From Variovorax dokdonensis (GTDB lineage Bacteria > Pseudomonadota > Gammaproteobacteria > Burkholderiales > Burkholderiaceae_C): DNA of 64,000 bases. Position numbers and translations under genes: made by a program. The stretch lies in assembly GCF_030316895.1 (NCBI RefSeq), contig NZ_JASZYV010000001.1:930001-994000 (forward strand), in the 5' to 3' direction. The notes under the pieces were generated by a model. That model was not told the DNA's origin and did not search any database. It worked only from the letters and a program-made list of their open reading frames with translations. Every line of letters begins with the position of its first letter. Within the stretch, counting starts at the first letter, position 1. Shown piece by piece: positions 36,401 through 45,573 of the stretch.

Positions 36401-39400
36401 GGTGGTGTTCGTCTCGTCGTAGTTGCGGCCGGCCAGCACGTTGATGTTGTTGCCCGCCTGGAGGTCGCCGCTGCCCTTCACATCGGCGCTGGAGCCCTGG
36501 AAGGTGATGTCGTTGCCGGCCTTCAGCGTCGCATCGCCGCCGACGGTCAGGGTGCTGCCCACGTTGCGGACCGATGTGCTGTCGGTAGTGGTCGTGGTCG
36601 AGCCGTACAGCGAGTTGTTCATGCCGAACCCGCTGGCCTGGCTCTCGGTGTGCGAGGTGGTGCTGTTTTCTCGCGCCACGATGTTGACGTTGTTGGCGGC
36701 ATCCAGCGTCGCATTGCCGCCTACCTTGGCGTCCGTGCCGGCGAGGGTGATGTCGTTGCCCGCCTTGGCATCGAGGTTCCCGCCCACCGTCAGGCCGGAC
36801 TTGACCTGGGTGATGGTCGTCCCGGTGGTGCGCGTGCGGCCGCTGCCGCCGTCCTGCTTGAACTCGCCCGAGGTCGAATGGGTCTTCTTGTCTTCGATCG
36901 TGTCGAAGGTGATGTTGTTGCCGGCCTTCAGCGTCGCGTCGGTTCCGGCGCTCATGGTGGCGCCGATGTTGCTGATGTCCTTCTTTGCGTCCAGCGTCAG
37001 CGAGCCGGTCGATTCGATGCCTGCAGTCCGGCCGATCACCGTGTTGTAGAACTTGTCGCCGCCGCTGCCTTCGGCCAACGTCTGGTTGACGATGCTGCCT
37101 TGCGTGGAGGTCAGGCTGACGTCGCCGCCTCGGATGGTGCCCGACAAGTTGGTGATGTCGCCGGTGGACGCCACCACCAGCGACTTGCTGCCGACGATGG
37201 TGCCGCCGGTGTTGGTGAGCGAGGTGAGGCTCAGGTTGGCGTTCTGCGCCGAGATCACCGCGCCGGTGGCAATGTTGTTCTTGGTGCTTTGCGCAAGGTA
37301 GACCACCGGCGCGAGCACCGTGCGGCCTTCGATCTCGGTCTGGACCATCCAGACGATGTCCTGCTTGAGCTGCGACTGCTGCTCGGGCGTGAGCGCCTTG
37401 CCGTACTGAAGGCCCAGCGGCAGGCTTTCCTTGGCCGCGCTTTCCATCAGACCTTGCATCTGGGTGCCAGCGTCCGCATAGCTGGCCAGCACCGCATTGC
37501 CGGTCTGCTTGATGAGTTGCTGCTTGACCAGCCATGCCTCGTAGCTCGCATCGCCCAGGCGCAGGCCGATCTGGTCCGGGCTGTAGCCCAGCAGCTTGGT
37601 CAAGTAGTCCGACCCGACCGTGGCGCCGCCGGACAGGTACAGCGGGTTGGTCTCGACCAGGTACTTGGAGCCCGGATCGCGCGAAACCACGAAGTACCCG
37701 TTCGGGTTGCCAGGCAGCGTGATGTCGATGCCCCCGAACGACGTGCCCTTCACGCCGTTGGCGGCGTTGGCATCCAGGAAGGACATGCCCGTCAGCATGG
37801 TTGCGCTGCCGGGAGCTGCGCGGGTTGCAAGTCCGGCTCCGCCTGCATAGGCCGGGCCGCCCTGGGCAATGGCTGTCGCCGGGCCTGCCTCTTTGCTTTC
37901 CTTGTCGATACTGTCGCGCGCCGTGCTGGTGCCAGTCTTGGCCTCCTGCACGGTCGATGCGGGGTTGGTGCCACCCTGGTTGTAGAGGGCGAAGCCGTTA
38001 CCCGTCAGCGAGTTCGTGTAGACGCCTGCAGTCATGGTCTCCGTGGTGGGGCTGCTGTTGACGACCGGAGCCTGGTAGCCGTCGTAGTCGCACACGTTGT
38101 CCCACTCGCCTGACCGGCTGCACAGGGTCCAGTCGAAGTTCTCGATGCCGCCCGCCGGTCCCGCTTCTTCGCGGTGCTGGGTCCAGCGGATCACCTTGTT
38201 CCAGGTGCGGTTGGCCAGCGAGTCGTTGGTGAAGGTCGCTCCGCCGATCTTGTAGCCGTGCTTGCCGTCGACCACGCCGTACCCTTGCATGGCCGTCGTG
38301 CTTGCGCTGCCGTCGACGCTGAAGCCGACGAGATCCACGCTCTGCCCGCCGTAGATCAGGCCGCCCAGGTTCTTGGCGGTGTGGAACACCAGTTGTACGT
38401 TGCGCGCACCGGTGATCTGCGGCTTGTCCGTGGGCGTCTGGCCGTTGGCGAAGGCCAGCGTCTCGGTGTACTCCTTCTTCCAGTTCTGGGCGATGTTGAG
38501 GTTGCCGCCCTTGCCGCCGTCGTCGTACTCGCCACCTTCCTTGACGGAGGCGGCCGTGCTTTCGTTGCTGGAGAACACGCGCGTGTCGCCACCGCGGGGC
38601 TGGTTCAGCAGCGTGCCGGCGACGATGCGGATGTCACCGTCGCTGTTGATCTCGTTGTTGTTCTCGACCGTATTGGCCAGCAGGTCCACCTTGTTGCCCG
38701 CCAGGATCTGGCCACGGTTGGTCAGTTGCCCATTGGCGCGGGCGGTGAGGTCGCGGCCGGCGTAGAGCAGGCCCCCGTCTTGCACGTCGAGGTTGCCGGC
38801 GCCGGCGGCGGGTGCGGCAAGCGACAGGTCAAGCTCGCCCGCATTGGCGAAGACGTTCAGATCACGCAGGGCCGACAACGCACTGGTCGAGCCGACCGTG
38901 ATCGACGGTGCCTGCACCGCCAGGTCGTTGGCCGAGAAGATCAAGCCCTGGTTGTTCAGCGTCTGGGTGACGGTCACTCTGCCCTTGGCAGTGTCGGTGG
39001 CGCTGCCGGTGCTGCCGAGTGCGGCGAGGATTCGCCCTGACTCGACGACGCTGCCAGTGGTCTGGCTTGCGATCGACAACGTCTTCGCGTCGACGGACAA
39101 GTCACCCTGGGATGCCAACGTGCCTTTGGCGCCGACGGTGACATTGCTCAGATTGATGGCCACGGTATTGCCCGATGCGCTCCCGTTGAGCGTCAGGTTC
39201 GAGTTGGCGCCGGTCACCGCGAGTTGACCGCCGCTTTGCAGGCGTCCGTCGATGGTGGCGGTGTAGTTGGCACCGCCTTCACCCTGGATGGTCAGGTTCT
39301 CGTCGGCCAGGATGTCGCCGTGGCCGCTCGTGCCGTCCACCCGGCTTTGCAGGCCCGCGCTGCCGACAGAAAGCGTGAGCGCACCCAGCGACTGGATGGC

Positions 39401-42346
39401 GCCGTCATTGACGATGCCATTGCCCGACAAGGTGCCTGCGCCGCCCGCCGCACTCGCCATGGTGATCACACCGGCGGCGCGGTTGTCGACGGCGCCGCTG
39501 GCGGCGATGCGCGACGAGGCACTGCCGCCGCCCTGGATCGTTCCGCTGTTGTCCACGCTGTTCACGGCGATATCGAGCCGGTCGCCGAGCATCACGCCGG
39601 TGTTGACCAAGGCCGCGCCGCTGCCGTCGATGCCAAGGGTGGCCCCGTTGCCTGCAGTGCCGTTGCCGGCCTGCATTCCGCCGGCGTTGGAAAGGCCGCC
39701 AGTGCCGACTTGAGCCTGGAGGTTTCCGCCTGTGCGGATCAGGCCGCCGGTCTGGTTCTCGATGCGTTGCGCCGACAGGCGTGCATCCTGCTGCGCCTGC
39801 AGGACACCGGCGTTGACCAGCGATCCACTGACCGTCACCGTGCTTTGGGGAGCGCCGGCCTGGCTGGAGAGCAGCCACACGCCCTGGTTGTTCAGGTTGC
39901 TTGCCTGCACGGTGCTGCCCGCTACCGCTTGCACCGTTCCGGTGTTGGTATTGCCAAGGGTCGATGCCTTGATCGACATCGTGCTGTCGGTCAGCAGCTT
40001 GCCGCTGTTGGTCAGGGTCGTCGCGGCACCGCCGTCGGCGTCGGCGATGTCCAGCGCACCCGCCGATTGGATCGTGCCGCCGTTGTCGATGCTGTTGCCC
40101 GCACTCACCGTGGCCGCGCCGCCGGCGTTCAAGAGGCCGGCGTTTGCCAGCCCTTGGCTGGCCGTGATGTCGACGTTGGCGCCGCCGGTGGCAACGGCGC
40201 CGTTGGTATTGGTGAGCGTTGTGCCGCTGCTGAGCGCCAGCGCCGCGCCGGCCTGCAGCACGCCTTCGTTTCGCAGGAACGTCGTCGTGTCGACGCCCAG
40301 ACGGCCCGCGGCAGCGATCGCCTGGCGGTTGTCCAGCGAACCCGCAGCGACGCCCAGGTCACCCGCCGACTGGAGGGCGCCGGAGTTGATCAAGGCGCCG
40401 ATGGCGTCGATCTCGTCGGTCGCGCCTGCCTGTTGCGATGTCAGCCAGGTGCCGGCGTTGTCGATCGTCGTGGCATGCACGGTACTGCCCGCGGCCGCTT
40501 GAATCCAGCCGGCCTGCTGGTTGACGAGGTTCTGCACCTCGATCTTCTGCGCACGCGCGGCGAGCAGGTCGCCGCTGTTGGTGAGCTGTTGGGCCTGGGC
40601 GCCCTGTCGGCCCCCGATGGAGATGTCCTGCCCGGCGCGCACGCTGCCGGCGTTGGTGAGGGCTCCGTCCACACGCAGCGTGGCCGAACCGGTCGCGGCA
40701 ATGATCTTGCCGGTGTTGTTCAGGTTGCCGGCCTCGATGAGGTTGTCGGTGCCAGACTGGATCCAGCCTGTGTTGCCGACGGTATCGGCCTGCACGACGA
40801 TCGAGGTGCCGGCGATGATGTTGCCGCGATTGTCGAGCGCCTGGCTTGCCGCGCCGGAAATGTCTTTCAGGTCCACGGACTGCCCAGCATTGAGCGTTCC
40901 GCCGTTGGACAAGGTGCCGGTGCGAAGGCTCAGTGTGCCGGCATCGGCGCTCACGGTGCCGTCGTTGTTCAGGCCGCCGCCAGCTTCGATCGCAATGTTG
41001 CCGCTGGTGCTCTGCACGCCTTGGCCATCGCCTGCGGCGGTGCTCACGGCACCCGTCGATCTGATCTGCAGGTCTCCGCCCGCGCGAACAGCCGCGGTGC
41101 TCAATGCCAGGTCACCGGCCGTGGCGTCGACGGTGGCTGCGCCGCCGGCCTGCAGTCGCGAAGCGCCGCTCGCATCGATGCGAGTCGCGCTCGCTTGCAG
41201 GTCGGCGCCGGCCACCAGCATGCCGTTGTCGAGCGTCAGTCCACCAGAGCCGGCTTGTGCCGACACGTTGCGTGCCGCAGTGACCGTCGCGTTGTTCAAC
41301 GCCATCGCGGCAGCCGCGCTGTCGGTGCTGGCCAGCAGCACATCGCGCTGCGCCGAAATCCTGTTGTTCGCCAGCTCGATCCGCCCCGCGGCCGAGAGCG
41401 TGAAGTCATCGCCGTTGGCTGCCGCGTCGCCGAGCATGCGCACGCCCACGCCCGCTTCGGTCGCCACCAGGCGGATGCGGTTGGCGTACATGCCGCCCAG
41501 CGCCGAGCTGTCGACGGCGTAGGTGGGTGCGGCACCGCTCGCGGCGGCCGGGCCGGTCACGCTGCGGGTGGCGTAGTCCCAGTTGTTGGTGCCGGTCGTG
41601 ACGCCCAGGTCTTGCGCGTTGATCTGGCCGTCGATCTTCACCGAGCGCGAAACCAGGTCGAGGATCTGCTGCGCCGTGCCGTCGAGGCCGTTGCCCTGGA
41701 TCAGGATGTCGCCCTGGTTGACGGTGAAGCCGCCGAGGGAGCCGTCCGGCCGGATGTTGGGCAGGCCGGTGGTGAGCGTCACGCGGTCGGTGTTGATGAA
41801 CCCGCAGCCGCCGCAGGTGATGCCGTACGGATTGGCCAGCACCACGTCGGCGCGTCCGCCCAGCACTTCGGTGTAGCCGGCCAGCACGCTCCGGTTGTTG
41901 GCGACAACCTCGTTGAGTATGACCCTTGCGGGCGTGGTCGTGTTGTAGTTGGCCATGACCTGGCCGGCCAGTTGCGACTGGTACTGGATCTGCCCGGTGC
42001 TCGTGTTGTTCAGCACCAGACCCTTCGGATCCACGTTGAACTGCTGGTAGCGGTTGTGCGACAGGCCAGCACCGTTGGCGCCGGCAATGTTCACCACGGT
42101 CACGCCGTTGGGGGCCACGAAGACGTTGGTCTGTCCGCCCGGCGCCACCACCGCCGATTGCGCCATGGCGCCGGCTGCGGCCACGAGGCCGAGCAGCGGC
42201 AGCGCACGTCGGGCCAGGTGGCGCCGTGCGCGCGACTTGGCGGCAGGCGCCGATTTCGATGCCTTGCCTTTTCCGCGGGCGGTCTCCGAAACGGCGACCC
42301 AGGTACCGAGGGCTGCGCGCCAGACGATGCGATAGACGTGATTCAT
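33500..42346 (-). CDS. Filamentous haemagglutinin-type TpsA exoprotein
   Basis: A giant 2,948-residue secreted protein. It starts with an extended signal peptide region ('MNHVYRIVWRAALGTWVAVSE') and a hydrophobic segment ending near residue 62 ('AGAMAQ'). The TPS secretion domain follows (about 65-320) with 'ANPYGI' and 'CGGCGFIN'. Long beta-helical haemagglutinin repeats run to about residue 1350. A helical insert near 1570 ('LLGYSPDQIGLRLGD') resembles that of CdiA proteins, and further Fil_haemagg_2-type Gly/Asn/Ser repeats follow to about 2780. Residues about 2788-2817 are a Thr-Gly repeat, and the last ~85 form a putative Ig-like domain. No nuclease or CDI toxin module and no immunity gene are seen. 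It is most likely an adhesin. Confidence 0.93.
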   Translation of the reverse strand: MNHVYRIVWRAALGTWVAVSETARGKGKASKSAPAAKSRARRHLARRALPLLGLVAAAGAMAQSAVVAPGGQTNVFVAPNGVTVVNIAGANGAGLSHNRYQQFNVDPKGLVLNNTSTGQIQYQSQLAGQVMANYNTTTPARVILNEVVANNRSVLAGYTEVLGGRADVVLANPYGITCGGCGFINTDRVTLTTGLPNIRPDGSLGGFTVNQGDILIQGNGLDGTAQQILDLVSRSVKIDGQINAQDLGVTTGTNNWDYATRSVTGPAAASGAAPTYAVDSSALGGMYANRIRLVATEAGVGVRMLGDAAANGDDFTLSAAGRIELANNRISAQRDVLLASTDSAAAAMALNNATVTAARNVSAQAGSGGLTLDNGMLVAGADLQASATRIDASGASRLQAGGAATVDATAGDLALSTAAVRAGGDLQIRSTGAVSTAAGDGQGVQSTSGNIAIEAGGGLNNDGTVSADAGTLSLRTGTLSNGGTLNAGQSVDLKDISGAASQALDNRGNIIAGTSIVVQADTVGNTGWIQSGTDNLIEAGNLNNTGKIIAATGSATLRVDGALTNAGSVRAGQDISIGGRQGAQAQQLTNSGDLLAARAQKIEVQNLVNQQAGWIQAAAGSTVHATTIDNAGTWLTSQQAGATDEIDAIGALINSGALQSAGDLGVAAGSLDNRQAIAAAGRLGVDTTTFLRNEGVLQAGAALALSSGTTLTNTNGAVATGGANVDITASQGLANAGLLNAGGAATVSAGNSIDNGGTIQSAGALDIADADGGAATTLTNSGKLLTDSTMSIKASTLGNTNTGTVQAVAGSTVQASNLNNQGVWLLSSQAGAPQSTVTVSGSLVNAGVLQAQQDARLSAQRIENQTGGLIRTGGNLQAQVGTGGLSNAGGMQAGNGTAGNGATLGIDGSGAALVNTGVMLGDRLDIAVNSVDNSGTIQGGGSASSRIAASGAVDNRAAGVITMASAAGGAGTLSGNGIVNDGAIQSLGALTLSVGSAGLQSRVDGTSGHGDILADENLTIQGEGGANYTATIDGRLQSGGQLAVTGANSNLTLNGSASGNTVAINLSNVTVGAKGTLASQGDLSVDAKTLSIASQTTGSVVESGRILAALGSTGSATDTAKGRVTVTQTLNNQGLIFSANDLAVQAPSITVGSTSALSALRDLNVFANAGELDLSLAAPAAGAGNLDVQDGGLLYAGRDLTARANGQLTNRGQILAGNKVDLLANTVENNNEINSDGDIRIVAGTLLNQPRGGDTRVFSSNESTAASVKEGGEYDDGGKGGNLNIAQNWKKEYTETLAFANGQTPTDKPQITGARNVQLVFHTAKNLGGLIYGGQSVDLVGFSVDGSASTTAMQGYGVVDGKHGYKIGGATFTNDSLANRTWNKVIRWTQHREEAGPAGGIENFDWTLCSRSGEWDNVCDYDGYQAPVVNSSPTTETMTAGVYTNSLTGNGFALYNQGGTNPASTVQEAKTGTSTARDSIDKESKEAGPATAIAQGGPAYAGGAGLATRAAPGSATMLTGMSFLDANAANGVKGTSFGGIDITLPGNPNGYFVVSRDPGSKYLVETNPLYLSGGATVGSDYLTKLLGYSPDQIGLRLGDASYEAWLVKQQLIKQTGNAVLASYADAGTQMQGLMESAAKESLPLGLQYGKALTPEQQSQLKQDIVWMVQTEIEGRTVLAPVVYLAQSTKNNIATGAVISAQNANLSLTSLTNTGGTIVGSKSLVVASTGDITNLSGTIRGGDVSLTSTQGSIVNQTLAEGSGGDKFYNTVIGRTAGIESTGSLTLDAKKDISNIGATMSAGTDATLKAGNNITFDTIEDKKTHSTSGEFKQDGGSGRTRTTGTTITQVKSGLTVGGNLDAKAGNDITLAGTDAKVGGNATLDAANNVNIVARENSTTSHTESQASGFGMNNSLYGSTTTTTDSTSVRNVGSTLTVGGDATLKAGNDITFQGSSADVKGSGDLQAGNNINVLAGRNYDETNTTTKKTGVMQVSSGSGKSKESEASAQAASGRGLASASAGASGSAGGQGSAGLAFSSTTTTTSNSTDLVHVGSTLNFGKDVSVKAGQDVNLQGSTINAGGNASVDAKNVNLLAAEDVHTTSTTTTTERIGLMASTDNKVGGQAQAAASAQGGKGTPGASASASAGAEATSENKVDLYQREKTTNTTLDTRNQGSAINAGGNLSVTASDTLTLQGSSMSSGGNMDLKATDMQFLAATDKHETTSSSDVTTAGLYADAKAQGSANANADVGLGAQAGAKAGGSAGVEVGLYGSNTKSNSVEGSTTAVTSSLKSGGDINRTATNNITDVGTQIEGAGNLNQSAQTIDSFAARNTTYSSSDSTTHTAKIGAYAEAGAEFSAQGQVGPNANKPKKESSAGAGIRASYEYENSTSSSNSSEAVTSSIRMGGNVNSKSSGATTMEGTQIAAGGDVTLGASSLDYRAAQNTYSESSTDKSASATVSVDLVKKEVGAEVGYEGNKSSASGSTAVVGGISAGGNLNVTTTGDARFEGTNLAAGGAATVDAGGNVKFDAAKNTASAHSEGLAVDVSASGGKSGGAAAAAVGVSKSNYSLDQDVAGSITSGSGPLTIKSGGDASFTGTQIASTSGDVTVAAGGNIDMKAARTVEHSDSLGVDVSASGSAGKASKGGTKNATTGKKTGQTEVDQRSGAASFGVATSKSDSNTASVGSISSGGGTITLSSGGNTKLEGTQVSAASGIGVSTGGTFEMNNAVSTHSSSTLGVAASASGSSQTPTKKTGTSGSNTTGNAGTTQGGNSGTGTGNGSGTGSTWKSAKPSTSTGTGTGTGTSTGTGTGTGTGTGTGNAKPARNPLDQKGGSGVASVYVDNQSGTTVQGTTLNGGSGAVVIQQGVKPSGGAPAAVSASVPLVANAPKGSKPVATLSDGKPLPSWLKFDAATGKLQGTPPADFKGDVKVQVKVPQADGSTKAVPVVFSGQ
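33896..33982. repeat. Hexanucleotide microsatellite in tpsA
   Basis: About fourteen degenerate copies of ggtgcc/ggtccc/agtgcc run in frame and encode a (Thr-Gly)n linker with two Thr-to-Ser changes. Because the unit is 6 bp, length changes would keep the frame and only alter linker length. Confidence 0.85.
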
Positions 42347-42357
42347 GGTGACGAGTC

Positions 42358-44157
42358 CTACAGCGCGAAGGAAAGACGCACGCCCCAGAGCGTGCCTTCG
42401 GGGGTGAAGAAGCCAGGCAGGTGCAGAGCACGCGAGGCGAACACCTCCGCGCTCGCGGTGCGCCATTGCAGCGCCGCGCCCAGGGTGATGCCCGACATCG
42501 AGCCGGATGGCACGCCGGGCGCGTTGTTGCGCACGGCGCCGAAGTCGTAGCCGACGTAGAAGCGGCCAGAGAAGGCCTGATTGCCCAACGCTCGTTGCCA
42601 GGGCAGCGAAAGGTCGTTGCGGAGGTAGTAGCCCCTGTCTCCCGACAGTGCATTGACGAGCGAACCGCGCACGGAAGACGGCCCGCCCACCAGGATCTGC
42701 TGCAGGCCGTAGAGCACGTCATCGCTGTACTGGCCGCTGAACTGGCTGGTCCACATGAGTGGCACGGGGCCGGCTTCGAACCGCCGGCTGTAGCCCAGGT
42801 CGGTCACCCATTTGCGGCCTTGCGCGTGCGGGTAGTCCTCGGGCAGGTAGTTGGGATCGTTCAGGGCCCCGAAGGCGGTGAGCCCCTGCACGTAGGCCAG
42901 GCGGCCATTGAGGATGCCGCCGCCCATCTGCGTGAAGGCCGTGGCGCCCAGGTCCAGCGCGCTGAGCTTGCGGCTGGCCACGCCGAGGAACTCGCCCCCG
43001 AGGAAGCTGCGGCTGTCCTGGTTGGACAGGCGCGCGCCCAGCGAAATGCGGCTGGCCTGATCGCGAAACACGACGCGGTCCAGCCCCAGCGACTGGCTGA
43101 GCGTGCGGCCTTCGGAATCGAGCCGGGTTCCGCTGGGCAGGTACAGGGCATTGGTGTACGTGCTTTCGCTGATGTCGTAGCTGAAGGTGCTGTAGCCGAA
43201 GGGCACCGCCACATGCAGCGCCGACAGTTCCGAGTGGTGCTCGCTGTCATACGGGAAGGACTGCCGGCGGGTGAACGCGATGTTCTCGTTCAGGCCCAGC
43301 AGGCCGTCGGCGCTCAGCGTGGCCGACAGGCCGTAGCGCCCGGTGCTCGGCGTTCCCAGGTTGTCCCAATTGAGATAGAGGTGAAGCGGAAAGCTGGCCT
43401 GGTTGTTGACCAGCACCACGCTCTGACCGGGCTGCGTGCCGGGCTGCAGATCCAGTGTGGCCGAGTTGGACAGCAGGCTGTTGATCTGGTCCACGCCCTG
43501 TTCCAGGTCGCGCAGGTTCAGCAGGTCGCCGGCGGCTGCGGGGAAGGCGCCCGCCAGATTCACCTTCGCGCCAGGGCGGCCGGTGTTCTGGAGCTCGATG
43601 CGCTCGATCGTTCCTTCGACCACCGCGACCTTCAGGACGCCGCTGGTCAGGTCTTGCGCCGGCAGGTAGGCCCGGGTGGTGACGAAGCCGCGCTCGATGT
43701 AGCTGCGGGTGATGTTCGCCAGGATCGCTTCGAGGTCCTTCGCGGCCAGGCAGCGGCCGGCGTTGCCGCGCTCGATCTCGCCGCGCACGTCGGCGGGCAG
43801 ATGGACGGCGCCTTCGATGCGCACTTCTTTCACGTCGCGGCAGGTGCCCAGGTCCGGCACCTTGACCTGGGGCTGCAGGTTATTCAGATCGGCGCCGCCG
43901 GGCGCGCCGGGCTGGGGCAGGGCACGTTGCTGGTCGTCGCGCAGGCGTTCCTGCTGCTGGCGCTCGATGATGGTGTTCTGCCGTTCCAGGCTGCGCAGGG
44001 CGTCGGCGCCGGGGTTGGCTTGCGCCGCGGCCATGAGCGGCCAGGCCAGCGTGAGGAGGGCCGTCAGGGCCGTGGGCCTTGCGAACTGGGCGCGAGGTGA
44101 GGCAGGCCGGAGGCGGCAGCCGCGACGGTGCGGCAATGGAAAGTTGTCTTGGGGCAT
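42358..44157 (-). CDS. TpsB outer-membrane transporter (ShlB/FhaC/HecB family)
   Basis: A 599-residue two-partner secretion pore. A long signal peptide (to about residue 46, 'PLMAAAQA') is followed by a Gln/Arg-rich region, a POTRA_2 domain (about 105-190, 'VKEVRIEGAVHLPADV') and a second POTRA (about 190-265), then a 16-strand barrel ending in the outer-membrane C-terminal Phe-Ala-Leu signature ('LSFAL'). The conserved barrel motif near 'GGPSSVRGS' corresponds to the VRGY-type loop-6 motif, here VRGS. It secretes the TpsA protein encoded 11 bp downstream. The two genes form a classic tpsBA operon. Confidence 0.93.
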   Translation of the reverse strand: MPQDNFPLPHRRGCRLRPASPRAQFARPTALTALLTLAWPLMAAAQANPGADALRSLERQNTIIERQQQERLRDDQQRALPQPGAPGGADLNNLQPQVKVPDLGTCRDVKEVRIEGAVHLPADVRGEIERGNAGRCLAAKDLEAILANITRSYIERGFVTTRAYLPAQDLTSGVLKVAVVEGTIERIELQNTGRPGAKVNLAGAFPAAAGDLLNLRDLEQGVDQINSLLSNSATLDLQPGTQPGQSVVLVNNQASFPLHLYLNWDNLGTPSTGRYGLSATLSADGLLGLNENIAFTRRQSFPYDSEHHSELSALHVAVPFGYSTFSYDISESTYTNALYLPSGTRLDSEGRTLSQSLGLDRVVFRDQASRISLGARLSNQDSRSFLGGEFLGVASRKLSALDLGATAFTQMGGGILNGRLAYVQGLTAFGALNDPNYLPEDYPHAQGRKWVTDLGYSRRFEAGPVPLMWTSQFSGQYSDDVLYGLQQILVGGPSSVRGSLVNALSGDRGYYLRNDLSLPWQRALGNQAFSGRFYVGYDFGAVRNNAPGVPSGSMSGITLGAALQWRTASAEVFASRALHLPGFFTPEGTLWGVRLSFAL

Positions 44158-44239
44158 GTCCGAGTGGGCGGGGGTGAACGCGCTCGCTCGGCAACGTGCC
44201 GAAGGGCTATTCCGCCTTGTCGGACCGGGACTTTACATA

Positions 44240-44252
44240 AAGTTTCAAACTT
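44240..44252. promoter_or_regulatory. AT-rich palindrome upstream of tpsB
   Basis: aagtttcaaactt is a perfect 6-bp inverted repeat around a single central base, about 83 bp upstream of the tpsB start in the only AT-rich stretch of this area. It is a plausible operator or promoter element. Confidence 0.4.
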
Positions 44253-44279
44253 AGATATCCCCGAAATCAGTGATACGAA

Positions 44280-44293
44280 AGATTAAACAATCT
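44280..44293. promoter_or_regulatory. Second AT-rich inverted repeat upstream of tpsB
   Basis: agattaaacaatct is a perfect 5-bp inverted repeat with a 4-bp spacer, 27 bp upstream of the first palindrome. Together they mark the probable tpsBA control region. Confidence 0.35.
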
Positions 44294-44317
44294 GCAACGG
44301 CGTGAAGAATTTGGCGC

Positions 44318-44998
44318 TCAAAGCAGGCCGCGCTCGGCCATCGAAAGCGCCTGATCGCGCGTGACGATGAAGTGGTCGAGCACCCGCACATCCACCAGCG
44401 CCAGCGCTGCCTGCAAGGAGCGGGTGAGGTGCTCGTCCGCACGCGAGGGTTCCGCGCTGCCGCTGGGGTGGTTGTGGGCCAGCACCACCGCCGCCGCGCC
44501 CAGGTGCAGCGCGCGGGTGACTACCTCGCGCGGGTAGACGCTGGTCTGCGTGAGCGTGCCGCGAAACAGTTCCTCCATCGTGATCAGCCGGTTCTGGGCG
44601 TCCAGGAACAGCACGCAGAACACTTCGTGCGCGCGGGTGCCGATGTGCAGGCGCAGGTAGTCGCGCACCGCGTCCGGCGAATCGAGCGTGCTGCGCGCCT
44701 TCAGGCGCTCGGCCAGCGCCCGGCGAGAGAGTTCGAGCACGGCAGCCAGCTCGGCGCGCTTGGCACTGCCGCCCAAGCCCTTGATGGCGCCGAGTTCCGC
44801 CAGGCTGGCGTGGAGCAGCCCGCTGATGCCGCCGAAGTGATCCAGCAGTTCCTGCGCGAGTTGCAGCACATGCTTGCCGGCAATGCCGGTGCGCAGCAGA
44901 AGAGCGAGGAGTTCGACATCGGCCAGGGCGCCGGGACCGCGCGCCAGAAGCTTTTCGCGCGGGCGCGACTCGCCCGGCAATTCCTGCAGGAAAGACAT
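44318..44998 (-). CDS. radC: RadC family protein (JAB/MPN domain)
   Basis: A 226-residue protein. An N-terminal helix-hairpin-helix region ('[10 protein letters not shown]', '[21 protein letters not shown]' split by loops) is followed by the JAMM metalloprotease-like domain: 'FLDAQNRL', then '[19 protein letters not shown]' (H-x-H and Asp zinc ligands). The name comes from a radiation phenotype that was later reassigned; the real function is unsettled and may relate to DNA processing. The length is standard and all metal ligands are present. It is divergent from the slpA-type gene, with 65 bp between the starts. Confidence 0.93.
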   Translation of the reverse strand: MSFLQELPGESRPREKLLARGPGALADVELLALLLRTGIAGKHVLQLAQELLDHFGGISGLLHASLAELGAIKGLGGSAKRAELAAVLELSRRALAERLKARSTLDSPDAVRDYLRLHIGTRAHEVFCVLFLDAQNRLITMEELFRGTLTQTSVYPREVVTRALHLGAAAVVLAHNHPSGSAEPSRADEHLTRSLQAALALVDVRVLDHFIVTRDQALSMAERGLL

Positions 44999-45027
44999 TC
45001 ACTTCGGGTCTCTTCGGACCCCCTCCC

Positions 45028-45033
45028 TAAAAT
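45028..45033 (+). promoter_or_regulatory. Candidate -10 (TAAAAT) for slpA-ispH operon
   Basis: TAAAAT lies 36 bp before the TTG start of the FKBP-type gene, in the 65-bp divergent gap with radC. No clear -35 is present. Confidence 0.35.
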
Positions 45034-45063
45034 AGCCGGTTCAGTGTAAGGGGACCCTCCACC

Positions 45064-45573
45064 TTGTCCGCGCCAAATTCCACATCGGCCCCAGTCGATT
45101 CATCCCCCGCATCCAAGCCATCCGACGCCGCGCCAGCGGTGGTCACGGCGGGTGCTTTCCTGACCCTGCATTACCGGCTTTCCGGGCCTTCGGGCGACGT
45201 GATCAACACCTTTTCAGGCAAGCCGGCCACGCTTTCGCTGGGCAATGGGGAGCTTTCTCCCGCCGTCGAGCAGCGCCTGATGGGGCTGGCCGAAGGCACG
45301 CACACCACGTTCGAACTGGCACCGGGCGAAGCCTTCGGCGAGCGCAACCCCGACATGCAGCAATGGGTGGCGCGCAAGCTGCTGACGCAATTGGGCGACC
45401 CGCTGGAGCGCTATTCGGTGGGCGACGTGGTGAGCTTTCCCACGCCGGACGGCCAGGGCACCTACGCCGGCGCGGTCATCGAGCTGAGCGACAGCGCCGT
45501 GCGCTTCGACTTCAACCATCCCCTGGCAGGGCAGCCGGTGACCTTCGAGGTGCGCCTGATCGGGGTGCTATGA
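45064..45573 (+). CDS. slpA: SlpA-type FKBP peptidyl-prolyl isomerase
   Basis: A 169-residue cytoplasmic FKBP-type PPIase/chaperone. The core starts near residue 30 ('[18 protein letters not shown]') and has the SlyD/SlpA-type insert-in-flap layout ('[20 protein letters not shown]' split by loops, then '[11 protein letters not shown]'). There is no His-rich C-terminal tail, which separates it from SlyD. The likely start is TTG at 45064 with an AAGGGG about 11-16 bp upstream; no ATG gives a better N-terminus. The Ser/Pro/Ala-rich first 25 residues are probably disordered. The slpA-ispH pairing, here by ATGA overlap, is widespread in proteobacteria. Confidence 0.9.
   Translation: MSAPNSTSAPVDSSPASKPSDAAPAVVTAGAFLTLHYRLSGPSGDVINTFSGKPATLSLGNGELSPAVEQRLMGLAEGTHTTFELAPGEAFGERNPDMQQWVARKLLTQLGDPLERYSVGDVVSFPTPDGQGTYAGAVIELSDSAVRFDFNHPLAGQPVTFEVRLIGVL

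Noticed and set aside
33896..39000. Repeats in tpsA resembling a CRISPR array or tandem array
   Set aside because: They are in-frame protein repeats of irregular length and spacing, with no constant repeat plus unique spacer pattern and no cas genes.
42346..42466. Upstream start for TpsA at 42466
   Set aside because: The 40 extra residues overlap the tpsB gene, and the ESPR signature begins exactly at the ATG at 42346.
34900..42550. Very long plus-strand open frames (up to about 1,100 codons) opposite the tpsA gene
   Set aside because: They are mirror frames of a GC-rich, repeat-rich gene, have Ala/Arg/Val-rich composition without families, and the minus-strand frame has clear ESPR, TPS and haemagglutinin features.
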